The notes under the pieces: model-generated
Databases searched by the model: none
What the model saw: the letters and a program-made list of their open reading frames with translations, nothing else
Told to the model about the DNA's origin: nothing
Part shown: positions 35,456 to 45,846 of the stretch, one piece after another
Layout of the letters: each line of letters opens with the position of its first letter
Numbering within the stretch: position 1 is the stretch's first letter
Made by a program: the position numbers and the translations under genes
Source: Notospermus geniculatus
Lineage: Eukaryota; Nemertea; Pilidiophora; Heteronemertea; Lineidae
Length of the DNA stretch: 64,000 nucleotides
NCBI GenBank assembly: GCA_002633025.1
Contig: NMRB01001546.1
Coordinates: 76,255 to 140,254, forward strand
Direction of reading: 5' to 3'

Positions 35456-36119
35456 TGAATTTATACATTGAGGGTGTCATGTGCATCTGTCTAAAATGTA
35501 CGTCAGTCAGTGTTTGTTTGATCAGTACATGTACATGTACACACATTCAATGCCATATGCATCGCACTAGAATTTCAAATTATCAATAATGGATTTTACT
35601 CTCTGATTCAGCAGCGGGTTCATGATGTCGCACCATGCCCACGGTCAATATTTAGGCAGCTTTGGGCCTGCATTCGTGGCCTACATATAATGCAACGATC
35701 GATTTTAAAACGTGATCACTGTGTGGGGAGGCGGGTACGAACCGCTTGAGCTCTCCTCGCAGACACGGCTGGAACAACTTGAAGGGCTGTTCAAAAGAGT
35801 ATGTTGAGAGCGAGTCGAGGGCTTTCAACAGTTTAAACAAGGGTAAGAGCACAGACTGTTGATATTATACCAGAGCAGACATTGCGTATCCTGCGATACA
35901 GTGGCGCCCTCTTGTGAAACATTTAGGCGTAATTTACAGGGTGTTCTAAGAAACTTTGACCAATAGGAGCAGTCAGCCGCACTTATTGCCAAAAGATGGC
36001 AGCAAAGTTCTAGCGGACCAATACAATGGAAAATTCTCCTGATTGGTGCTCAGTCAACCATGAATGGGTCCGCTAGGACCGCAGTGACACCTATTGGTCA
36101 TCTGACTCTCCTCTTGCTC

Positions 36120-36309
36120 CAGATCCCCCACACCTAATGCGGTGGGTGTCAGAATGGCGCTGTGAAAACATCGCCCCTGTTACTGGTGACGTTGCGGGTT
36201 CGACGGATCCCCAGTCGGATCAGGTGGTAGGGAAGGTAAAGACTCCCTTGGTTTTCTCCAGCTATTCGGGTTTCTTGCTGCTGAACAGGTGGGTGCCGAA
36301 TTGTCTACA
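36120..36309 (+). repeat. SINE-like fragment sharing the TTTTCTCC core (copy 2)
   Basis: Counterpart of 17690-17861 with the same GTGACGTTGCGGGTTCGA B-box-like block. It has lost the ACACCGCAGG piece of the core. Confidence 0.5.
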
Positions 36310-36566
36310 AGGGAGTGAGAAATAAAAGTGGAAAATAAGAAATGGGAAATTTTGGAATTTTTTGCGAATGTTTCAATTTCTTAAAATTGGGACAGAATTT
36401 TTCCAGTTTGAGAAGTTTTCTTAAAATGACATGACATTTTGTCTGATTTTTCGGGCGATATTTCTCAGAATGGAAATTTTTTTACCCCAATTTGAGAAAT
36501 TGAAAAATTCGCAAAAATTACCAAAATTTCCCACTCCTTATTTTCCACTTTTATTTCTTACTCCCT
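36310..36566. mobile_element. 257-bp MITE with 6-bp target duplication (copy 2)
   Basis: Counterpart of 17862-18127, flanked by TCTACA at 36304-36309 and 36567-36572. Several short internal deletions separate it from copy 1. Confidence 0.8.
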
Positions 36567-39051
36567 TCTACACACTTTGCAACCCCTTTCACGTTTTCGC
36601 CACAGGTTCTGCAGACCCTTCTTGGCCTCAATCATGTCCATTTTTATGTGAGTTCACCATGGACAATAGTCGGGCTGCGTTTTCTCGGAGGCAATGTCTC
36701 AGATTTGCTTAATGCCGTCTCCGCCGCGGAACCTTTCCGCCCTTTCATTTGTATATCAACCCCCGCAACCCCTTTCTGCAGTCAGACCCTAGATGACCAA
36801 GGCAGGAAAACGGCAGGGTCGTCATATGTTTTCATACCTCCCTTTGTATAACATTGAGCCCTATTCGCATGATATTTGGCCGGAGTATTTCAACCGTATT
36901 CTCAGCTTCGGGTATACGTGAAGGGAATTTTTCTAACTTTCTCCTTTTGTTGGTCATTTTGTCGATCTACAATGTATGAGCGACATGAAAAGCAGGAAAA
37001 GGTAGATCTACATGTATGTTGAGATACATGTAGGAATTATCAACATTTTTTTAAAACAATTAAAAATTTGAGAATTTTTTAAATCTCAAATTTTTAAAAA
37101 ATTGAGATTTTGACATTTTTCATAAAATTTTGTTGTCATCGGGTAGGCTGACCCCCCAAACACACATTTGTGGAATTTTGAAACGTTTGGGTGGAATCGT
37201 AATTGTGTTTATTCAAATATCAACATTTTCTCCAAAATTCACAAAAATACTGCAAACGTACAGATCTTATTTTAACTTACTGAGTTCGTAAGGCGAGACG
37301 GCCGCTTTAACTATTAAATTCGGAATATATTGCCGACATGGGACAGTAAAATTCAATTACAACACTCAGGCAGTGATTTAAATTCATCAGGTCGAATTTG
37401 CCGGGATTATTTCAAATTTGTATAGCAAGCTGAGTACATGTAGCTGAGCAGCTTATGGCCATCTCCGTACTTACCAGGGCCGATAATGCCATAGCGTCGG
37501 CCCTGACGGAAAAGAAATAAAAATAAAAATACAAATTGCGAATCTGATCCTAAAAACCAATGTACCGGGTTCACTTTTATTGTAAAAAACCTAACTTTGT
37601 AACGATATGGGTTATCAGATCATCGAACTCGAGTAGTTTGAAAATCTTTTGCAATCCTGGAACATTTTGATTAATTAATGTGGAGGTAATTACAATTTAC
37701 GAAAGGCTGGAGGCAGTGTTTGATTAATGTCGTTTCACAAAAAATGAGGCGTTTATCAAAAAGAACCCTTTCCATCTGGCGTCTATGGAAGTTTGATATT
37801 GATAAACGGAGGTAAGGTTCTAATCCGGGACAAGAAAGGAAATTTGAGAAAAAAATGTAAAAAAAATGACAAAAGAATTTTTTTGCCTCTTTATCCGATA
37901 CTAGATACAAAAGCATTATGCCATGAATAAACAGGAACAGTTATTTCCCTGTTGATATCGGCAGAAGCATCGTCGAATATCTGGGTTTTTTTTAGAAAAC
38001 TCCACGTCCCGTAGTTAAAAAGCTTCAGTCCTAAGCTCATAACAACAATGGGTCCTTTTTGTATTATCGTCGCGTTTTTTACGCCATTGTGGGGTGTGGC
38101 CTTCACAAATGCCACGCAAAAAAATCGAGTGGATAGACAATGGGAAAAATGCAATAGCCTTTGTTGTTGATGGCATAAAAAACTCGCAGAAGCACTGCTC
38201 GCCGCGGGGCGCATCGTATCAGAAATCTGTCGTGGAAAAAAACGGAAAGGCAGTGAGCCAAGTTAAATACAGGTTATGCTTCTAATGAGAGGAAAGGCCG
38301 TAATCACGCACACGGAAAAATTATAAATCTCTGTTTTATGCAAAGAACCTTGGCATGCATTGATCAGTCTTTCAGGGAATGTCGTTCGAAAGTTGTGCAC
38401 CTGCGCAGTAGGTCATTTTTCGTGACATAAGCGACGCTCGTATATCGTGATTTTTCTTGTCTTTTTCTTTTTTACCATAATTACGGCAGTCCCATTCTCA
38501 TTGAACAAACGGCACAACACGGGCACCGATTTTTTCTGAGTATTTGTTTGCGGGTCATGAATTCGTCTTGGCCGCGAACAATAGACTGGTAATAATTAAG
38601 GAATGTTTTAATCCCCGATTTGTCGCCCACGGCACAAGTGATAAGATCAGAGCAGAAAAAAAACGTAAAAAAATACTCCAGTTTTTTGTTGCGTCCTTCC
38701 CCGGGGCTGCATCTAAGTGGGGGTGAGGCACCTCCAGAAAAAAATCACCCGGCCTTTATTCCACCTACGTCGCTTTATTTTTTTGAAGCAAACACTCATT
38801 TGCTTTCCCACATCTGTCTCCATGGGCGCCATAAGGCATCAAGATAAAAATAATGGGCTAAGGAGATGTAAAATGAAACGGTTGTACTTTGGTTGAAATT
38901 ATCGTTCCAGTTATTAGTTCATATCGAAATCTAATACAGGGGTGGTGATTTGGTTTGATTTTTATGGACGGACCTGAATTCGGTCCTGGAACACGCTGCT
39001 AAAAGGTTCCTTGGACAAATTACTGTCCCATCTGCTGGGCGAACAATAAAA

Positions 39052-39470
39052 AAGTCAATGAAGTAGGCCTAAACCTTTTCAAGAAATATCGTGAACATTG
39101 CACCAAACGCTATATTGTCATAAGTCGCTGTTTTTTTAAGAAGAGAAAAGTCAGAACTTCTCATGCGTAAAGCTCTTGGCGATGGTTTTATTTTTTCATT
39201 AGAAATACAGAAATAATGTTATTTCACAGAAAAATTACGTTAAAAAACAGCTAAAAGGTGCCACCTGTAAAAATACATGACATTTTTCCCTGTAAAATTA
39301 CAGTCTTTTTTACCAGTGTAAAAAGGTCAATGAAGTAGGCCTAAACCTTTTCAAGAAATATCGTGAACATTGCGCCAAACGCGACATTGCCATAAGTCGC
39401 TGTTTTTTTAAGAAGAGAAAAGTCAGAACTTCTCATGCGTAAAGCTCTTGGCGATGGTTTGATTTTTTCC
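39052..39470. repeat. Interrupted direct repeat, about 145 bp twice (copy 2)
   Basis: Counterpart of 20602-21020, so the internal repeat predates the 17-kb duplication. Copy-specific single-base changes are scattered over both repeats. Confidence 0.75.
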
Positions 39471-40594
39471 TTGGGAAGTTTGAAGTTTGTAGTGGAGCAG
39501 GGAATCATAAGTTCGGGCAGTTGATGGAGCAGGTATAAAGTGCCGCATAGAAGTGTTCCCCAGTGTTTCTCAGTATAGAGGTCGTGTTTTGTCACCCTGG
39601 GGCACCCGAAGGAAGGGTGCCATCAAAAATTCGGTTGCGTACTACTTCGCTCTTGTATACCCAAGGCGGGAAGTTTTGATGTTTTTCAAAGTTCATGACT
39701 GAAGATGGTAAATTGACGTCGCAACTTGTCGGCTTATTACTTGCAATATCGTGAATCCCTTTCGACAGTGGTCCCCCGGGCGCTCATACGGAGCAAATAT
39801 TTGCTCTTTTGGTGCACAGAACGCGATACACACTTTTTGGTACCCCATTTTTTCACGTGCTGGTTCTTCAGGTTCTTCCTAACCAGCAGATCAGAAAGAA
39901 GTCGCGAGCCCAGAGGCCGGAAAATATGGGGCAAAACATTACAATGGACACAAGAATCTTCAAACAAACACATCAAGCAGAGCAAATAACCAACAAACTG
40001 GGTGACAACCTATCTTGGTGCGCCCTGTTGTTGTATCTGGGCTTAGCATTTAGTCAGCAAACTAGAAAAACACTTCACCACAAACTATCAATTAGCCCTA
40101 GCATTTACTTTTCCCGACTGTGTACAACAACATTTCCTCTTAACATTCACCAACAATAACTCAGCATTATGTCACCGCACAGCCCTCCAGTTATAGTTGT
40201 TAAGTTTGCATCCAAAATGCCGAATGTTGAAGTTGCAGTCAGTACTGGGTACATTTCCTTAATGCTATGATAGCCTGAGGATAACTTGGTTTTCCATTAC
40301 GCTAAGTGCTATTGTGCAATGTTGTCTTTCACGAGTCCCGTTAACACTTAGCTCGGTGACTGACTGAGAACGAAAAGTTCCCTGATGAAAATACAGCTAT
40401 CCTTTCAGGCCTGTTCGTATTTTTTGCAAACGTGCTTGGGCGTATTGAGGTTGTTTTATACCATAAAGATATCAACGTTTTATCAGCCGAGAGCAAATCT
40501 CGCTTCTCTTTATCACGTAATGCCCAGGCTGATTCATACTTTCATGAGCGTAGTAAATGTAAAACAACTAGCGTAGTTTTGCACTTTTAGTTGT

Positions 40595-40846
40595 ATGGTC
40601 GACCAATCATTGCCCGTCACCCCCAGTAATGCCAAGTCTGACGTAAAATCCTTTTGTATAATCACTGTCAATGAAGTGAAAACAAGTGAATCATCATCCC
40701 GCATTTGTATAAATTGCATAAACCCCGAAGTTAAATGCACCAGTTGCAGAAAATGCAAATTTGTGCCTTTCAAAGTTGATCACCCTTTCAGCAGCGGTTG
40801 CGTAGGCAGACAAATGCAGTCTTTGAGTAGTTTAGTGTCAAATTGA
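40595..40846 (+). other. 83-codon open frame, second copy
   Basis: Same predicted protein as 22158-22409. By contrast, the next frame downstream (from 22493 / 40958) is shifted between copies, so the neighbourhood as a whole is not under coding constraint. Confidence 0.2.
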
Positions 40847-41538
40847 CAGAATCTGACTGCGCATAAAAGTTAATCGTACGTCGTCCCGTGTCGTGATGAT
40901 TCCCGCCATTCTCTGACACGGCCTGCAAGATGGCGGTGTGGCAGCCATATTGGATGAGTGAAGGAACCTTCCTCTACTCAAGAGTGTACTGCAACCAACT
41001 ATCAAAAAATGGCTGCAATATCTGCATGGATTCAACCTGAAACATCAAGAATGCAAAAGTATACGGACGCACGGACGGATGACCAGGGCAGCAATAAAGT
41101 TTTTGCGGGAGTCATTGAGCCAACTCTTAGGAGAAATGTGTCACGTAGAGCAGCGCAGTTAGTACAAAGCTTAACTATACCATGCATAATTAAACTAGTA
41201 GCGGAGATATCCCATGCACCAAACAAGTGTTGACACCTATGGAAAAAATTCAAGAATAGTTCAGCTTTAACTGACGAATCGTTCAGCTTTAACTTCATAG
41301 ATTGAAAAACGGGGTTTTTCGGTGCAACCTGTTGACTGTCGTTGATACGTGAAGCAGATAACCTAAAGATACATCAAAAGATTCATTTAATTTATCCGAA
41401 CCGCAATCCGATTTTCATCCGAAATCTAAAGCTAAATCAATGATAACAGTGATCACGTTCCTCGACTCTGCCAGCTCATGGCTAGCCGTCGTCGTGTCTC
41501 ATTGTAGTAGCGGCTAGCTACTACAGCGCTCGACCTCG

Positions 41539-41810
41539 GCATCATTTATTTCTAGGCTAAATCGATATTAGTGGCTTGATGACAGGTGTCATGCGTGACC
41601 TTGAGCTGTCGAGACTACGGGGGTACGGCGGGAGGGAGACAGCGTGGAATGCAATCTCGGGGGCCTGGAGGGAGGCACAGATGACTGATGATCAGGAAAT
41701 TATTTATGGTTCAAGTCGTATTTGATTGATGTGTAGCAAGAAGTCGTTTCTGAATGTTCTTCATTGTGGAACGTTGTTGCCAAGATTTGAAGATCTTTTC
41801 TTAAAACCTA
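41539..41810. other. Unique stretch after the large duplication
   Basis: No gene, repeat or structure recognised. The sequence begins GCATCATTTATTTCTAGGC immediately after the duplication's right boundary. Confidence 0.5.
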
Positions 41811-42055
41811 GCGTCCACTAGGGCGCGGACAAGACGCGGAATGCAAATCTAGTGAATCCGCATTCATTCGGCAACCTCTCCGCATATTCTTGAAGGGTTC
41901 CGTTCACTGTCTTTATCATTCCGGAACAGTTCGCGGCATTTCTGCACGTTCGGGAAAGGGTAAAACGACCAATAGGACTTGATGCGGAAGCAATGCCGAA
42001 ATGACACATTTGCTTCCCGAACCCTTCCTAATGTTGTCGGCGCTCTAGTGGACGC
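41811..42055. mobile_element. 245-bp MITE, GCGTCCACTAGGGCGC ends
   Basis: The left GCGTCCACTAGGGCGC and right GCGCTCTAGTGGACGC are inverted repeats with one mismatch. No sure target duplication. The two overlapping minus-strand frames inside (63-64 codons) have no recognisable domain. Confidence 0.7.
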
Positions 42056-42069
42056 CACCCATTAGTTCG

Positions 42070-42300
42070 TACCGTCGCGGATCGCACCGGGAATCGAACC
42101 AGGTGTAACATCTGTGAGTGTTTCTGTAGCTCAGTGTTCCCCAACAATAGACGCGGCCTAGAATAGTTATTGTTGGGTTAGTTGCCGCTTAATCCGTCAG
42201 GAGGGAAACAATAAGAAAAACACAGAAATATGGGTAACACTGATCGACGTTACACCGGATCTCCCACGTGCAAGGCAGGCGTTCTTCGATCGTGCCAAAA
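42070..42300 (-). pseudogene. tRNA-Ala(TGC)-like sequence interrupted by an element
   Basis: Removing 42102-42256 would bring GATCC next to TGGTTCGATTCCCGG, giving a T-arm. The anticodon arm CCTGC-CTTGCAC-GTGGG reads TGC (Ala). The 3' acceptor strand TGCGATCC has a partner GGATCGC only weakly represented upstream, and the A box is degenerate. It is therefore a tRNA pseudogene or the head of a tRNA-derived SINE. Confidence 0.5.
42102..42256. mobile_element. 155-bp GGTGTAAC-ended element inserted in a tRNA-Ala-like sequence
   Basis: Inverted relative to 13004-13158 and the same length. It splits a minus-strand tRNA-Ala-like sequence: the 5' part (CGCCTGCCTTGCACGTGGGA, anticodon TGC, then GATCC) lies at 42257-42290, and the 3' part (TGGTTCGATTCCCGGTGCGA) at 42075-42101. 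The break falls immediately before the B box. No target duplication longer than one or two bases is seen. Confidence 0.75.
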
Positions 42301-43131
42301 GTCCGGACATTGGTTCGATCGGGCCAAACATTTCCTAAGTCTGCGACAGTATGATAAGAATAAGTAATAATTCGGGATTTCCATCATGTCCATAGGACTA
42401 AATACCAACGATTGCCAATTACTACACAGTATCGTTGACTGTAATCAAAACACCAAAAACAAGAGGTCCCTAAAAACTAGTATACCCGGTACGTAAATCT
42501 AAATCTAAAAACCTGGATGTTGTATAAAGATGTAACACTTTTGATCAAAGAAAGTGTTTGTTTGATAAACACCATCACCTTCCATGACGGTGCACGACTT
42601 CCGCGGAAGATACGAGGACGGTACGCGCATGACGCTGCGTGTGGTACGCGGATGATGCGCGGCGCGGAAGGGAGGTCAATTGTGCAACGTACTGTAGGGC
42701 CTATTCCTTTTCATATACAACTTTTAATAAGCTTGAAGGAGGATTAAAAAAAAACTGTCTATATGTTTTGAAACTCCAACATCCCGTGAATAAAAAGTGT
42801 TACATCCTTATTTGAGTCGGAGTTCGTAAGGCGAGAGACATCCTCTTTAACCCAACACTCAGTTAATTTCATGAAGCCCGAGGTCCTCTCTCCACTTCAG
42901 AGTGCAAGGAACTCTAAGGACTCGAGATAGCCTTGTCCTCTCCTCCAGCCTCATCGACTGCGTCTATCACACCACTCGTATTATGTTTATAAATATAGAT
43001 GATCGACCGCACCTCAGGCAGGCTTCGTCTGGAGCAGATTTCATTGACCTTCACGGCCTCTCGTCTGCTCTCCAGCTTCCCTTGATCTGCAGGAGAGACC
43101 CTGGGGTGAGAGTGGATGAGGGAACGGAATC

Positions 43132-43395
43132 TCAGATTGGATCGTTAACCCAGCTGAGGCTGCGTTCCGTCCAGGCAAGGGGTTTGGGTTGTGGCGAAAT
43201 TCGTAGTTCTTTCGTCTGTATACGGTATTCCCGATCACAGTCAATGAATAAGTGATGTTCATCTTCAATGCCCTCGGGACGTATTGTATTCCACTGGGTT
43301 ATTGCCAAATCAGAAGATTCACTGGCGGCTACAGCCTTCAGTTCATAGAAGGATATTCCTTTCTTTCCCAAGCCAATAGCATTAGTAATAGCCAA
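43132..43395 (-). pseudogene. Possible non-LTR/RT C-terminal tail remnant
   Basis: An 87-codon minus frame includes the stretch IEDEHHLFIDCDREYRIQTK. It resembles the 'IEDE-HF-L-CP-Y--LR' zinc-binding tail found downstream of reverse transcriptase in many animal retroelements. The usual preceding CxxC is not visible, and the frame is disrupted in the copy at about 46800-47000. I infer a decayed retrotransposon fragment with low confidence. Confidence 0.3.
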
Positions 43396-43917
43396 ATGAA
43401 AGGTTTACGCTGGCTTTCAAAGACTTCAGCATTTCGTTTGAGTTTGAGACAGATCGCCTTCTCTCCCAAGCTATTATAACACTCGCAGGTTCATGCCGAC
43501 TTCTATTAGAATTCAGTTCGTTCCAGACAGCCCGCCTTCTCTTTCCCAAGTCATTTCAACACTTGCCGTTGCCAAATGAAGGTTGATGCTGGCTTCCAAA
43601 GCTTCTACAGTTCGTTGAGACAGTACTTTGGCTCTATCATATGAACAATACCACAAAGAATGTTCTTACTTGTTATGATGTTCCCTGCATACTGACTTGA
43701 CATTTGCTGCTCTTCTGGTACATTCACCCAGGTGAGTATATGGTCCATGGATCATTTCATTACCGGTACGTTTATATTCATTAAGAAAGTTCTAACGTAT
43801 TGACCTAACACTTGTTGTTCTTCTGGTACATTCACCCAGGTGGGCACATGGTCCACGGACCATTTCATTAAGTTTATGTTGACGTCCGTAGACCTCTGTT
43901 CGATCGGGACAGCCATC

Positions 43918-43960
43918 CCTCCGTCCGTCCGTCCGTCCGTCTGCCCGTCCCTCCCTCACA
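43918..43960. repeat. CCGT/CCCT tetranucleotide microsatellite
   Basis: CCGTCCGTCCGTCCGTCTG followed by CCCGTCCCTCCCTC. The paralogous array near 47550-47585 is shorter and interrupted. Confidence 0.9.
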
Positions 43961-44440
43961 TGTTCCATCACTTGTACTTGTCAAAATCATAGGTACGGTG
44001 ACTTCCACTGACTTTAGTTCACTGATGGCTGTTCCCCTCTCTCTCCGAAGCCATTACAGCACTTGTTGTTGGCAATTAAAAGCAGTACGTTGGCTTCCGT
44101 TGACTTCAGTTCGTTGGAGGCAATTTCTCTCTCTCCTGAGCCATTATAGCACTTGAAATCACGTCGGGGAAGTGGCTGGGGCATCGGGTTCAAATACTTC
44201 TGTCGGCGTGAGGCTGATAGCACATGTCTTTTTCCCAGTTACCTCATCTCACAGTTGTTAGTCAGCCCTTCAATGTTAGAAGGAAGTATATCTCCTGGGG
44301 GCATGGTTGATTCACGTAACAGCCCTGTCCCGTACAACCAAAACACTGATGCGTTGAGTAGAGCTATTTCATCTACAACTCCCACTCCCACAACTGGAGA
44401 TACAGTTTCATCGTTGCGGGCAGAAGGGACATGAAACCTT

Positions 44441-44754
44441 CTATACTATAATGGACGGTAGCCATGTTGGATTTTGTTATCAACCTGAGTTGACCTGTTT
44501 ATCTGCTATACCTTGCTATGTAATGACTGTACACAGTTACGGTGGACCGGACTCTCTGCCCTATCTCATCCTTAGTTAGGGCTTGAATCCTACGAAGAGC
44601 GGCCTATGTGTACAGTACAATAGGAGGAACGTGTTTTCGTTACGGTTTGGTTGTAAAAGAAGTGCTGATTTACATGAAAAAGAGAGAAAATCAAATGTGT
44701 GGTGACCTGCGCTGCCATCTACAAGAAGGTCAGTGACCTACCTACGTGTAAGAG
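44441..44754. other. Unique spacer between duplicated blocks
   Basis: About 310 bp with no counterpart in the second copy and no recognisable feature. Confidence 0.5.
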
Positions 44755-45049
44755 TGGCTGGACAGATACACAGTGGGGCTCATGTTATGTGAACCGAGCT
44801 ATCATGAATCTGGGTCACCTTTGCATTAGGGTGATTGAAGAGATGTTACAAATAACCAGACGTGATGCTGCTGTTTAGAAAGTCAAAACTCCTCACTGCT
44901 CATGGATTTGACGGTTAATAAACTACCCCTGTCCAAACAAACTCATTAATAAAGCAACAGACCCTCTACCTCAGGATATTCAAGGACAAACTAACTCCCC
45001 CAAAATGTGTGCTCGCCACGGGTCAATATGCTAGTATTCATAAAGCGCG

Positions 45050-45425
45050 CGTAATTTTGAGCGACGCAAATCCTTTGTCAGGCTGATAGTGAACAATAGG
45101 TTGCCCGCAAATGGACAATAGGGACTTTCAGCAAGGCTCCGTATCGTATATCCGTATCACGTATGAGGTATGACTTTAATAGAAAATGCATTTGCTCGAT
45201 ACGTCATACGTGACACGTATCGACGATACGGAGCCTTGCTGAAAGTCCCTACTAGTTTAATCTCTCCGTAAAGCTTCGTGATAAGGTCCCTGGGACCCCA
45301 TTCACAAAGCACCCGTAATTTTAAGGGCAGGCAAATCCTTTGTCACGCTGATAGCGAACAATAGGTTTCCCGAAAGTGGACAATAGTTTTCGCACTCCGT
45401 GAAGTTACAACAGCTTTGTGAATAC
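45050..45425. repeat. Pair of 'attcataaagc ... gtaatttt' hairpin elements
   Basis: Two related units: 45047-45295 (carrying the MITE insertion) and 45298-45430 (ATTCACAAAGCACCCGTAAT ... ACAGCTTTGTGAATACGGTC, an inverted repeat). Shared internal words are GCAAATCCTTTGTCA, GAACAATAGGTT and GGACAATAG. Related to 4204-4580. Repeated at 49361-49736, with a partial copy at 48069-48154. Confidence 0.65.
45121..45249. mobile_element. 129-bp MITE, GGGACTTTCAGCAAGGCTCC ends, TA-flanked
   Basis: Terminal repeats beginning GGGACTTTCAGCAAGGCTCC are perfect at both ends and flanked by TA (45119-45120, 45250-45251). The interior GTATCG/CGATAC pairs further. It is inserted into a 'CATAAAGCGCGCGTAATTTT' element. 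The exact copy in the next block is 49432-49560. Confidence 0.88.
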
Positions 45426-45432
45426 GGTCCCA

Positions 45433-45541
45433 GGGCCCATAGTCATAAAACTACTTAAGTCTAAGTGTGGCACTTATCCTTTTTTCAACACAAAAGATAA
45501 GTATCATACTTAGACTTAAGTAGCTTTATGAATACGGGGCC
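45433..45541. repeat. Hairpin element with ACTTAAGTCTAAG arms
   Basis: The left arm TCATAAAACTACTTAAGTCT / AAGTGTGGCACTTATCC and the right arm pair almost completely (GATAAGTATCATACTTAGAC / TTAAGTAGCTTTATGAATAC). Copy at 49744-49852. Confidence 0.75.
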
Positions 45542-45759
45542 TGGCCTGCAATGATGGCACAAGGGTTTCAGCAATGACAGGACCGCTGATGCGTGGCATG
45601 GAGTACCTGGCGTGGACAAAGAATGGGTATTAGCGAGGTTTCGCAAATCTGACGAAACACGAAGTACGGAATACGAAATTCAACTTCATTTCCAGGACCT
45701 AATGTATTCCTGGAGATGGTTGCTTCCACAAGTCCCTGCTGCCAGTGCGTCTTCTAGCA

Positions 45760-45760
45760 N
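45760..45760. other. Single N, assembly join in a hairpin loop
   Basis: Comparison with 50071 shows the N falls just before the loop of the inverted repeat at 49941-50235, and the sequence after it belongs elsewhere. The join is suspect. Confidence 0.7.
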
Positions 45761-45846
45761 TCAGAGGTCAAGGTCACAGATAACTAGCTCTAGAGTAGTA
45801 AACTTATCATCGGAAACCATAGACATCGCTCCGATGTCCTTTTCTT

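Larger units (their letters stand above)
23096..41538 (+). repeat. Segmental duplication, copy 2 (about 18.4 kb)
   Basis: Head-to-tail copy of 5986-23092 ending at the same CGACCTCG (41531-41538). It is longer mainly because of insertions at 23867-24101, 25090-26148, 29961-30908 and about 31937-32088, plus an expanded minisatellite at 32108-32252. It lacks the copy-1 insertions. A single N at 28032 marks a sequence join exactly where the copies diverge over about 180-280 bp. The differing mobile elements show that the two copies separated before those elements moved. Confidence 0.9.
42171..44440 (+). repeat. Second duplicated segment, copy A (about 2.3 kb)
   Basis: Collinear with 45847-48069 but with many small indels (net 47 bp shorter in the other copy) and substitutions. 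The last 290 bp of the pair, containing a 93-codon frame (44153-44434 and 47782-48063), is identical. It contains a possible retrotransposon C-terminal remnant and (CCGT)n. No gene recognised. Confidence 0.85.
44755..45759 (+). repeat. 1,005-bp duplicated block, copy 1 (ends at an N)
   Basis: Matches 49066-50070 at a constant offset of 4,311 with no indel, and the stretches I compared are identical. It ends at the N at 45760, which lies in the loop of the inverted repeat whose full form is seen at 49941-50235. It contains hairpin elements at 45050-45425, 45121-45249 and 45433-45541. Confidence 0.9.
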
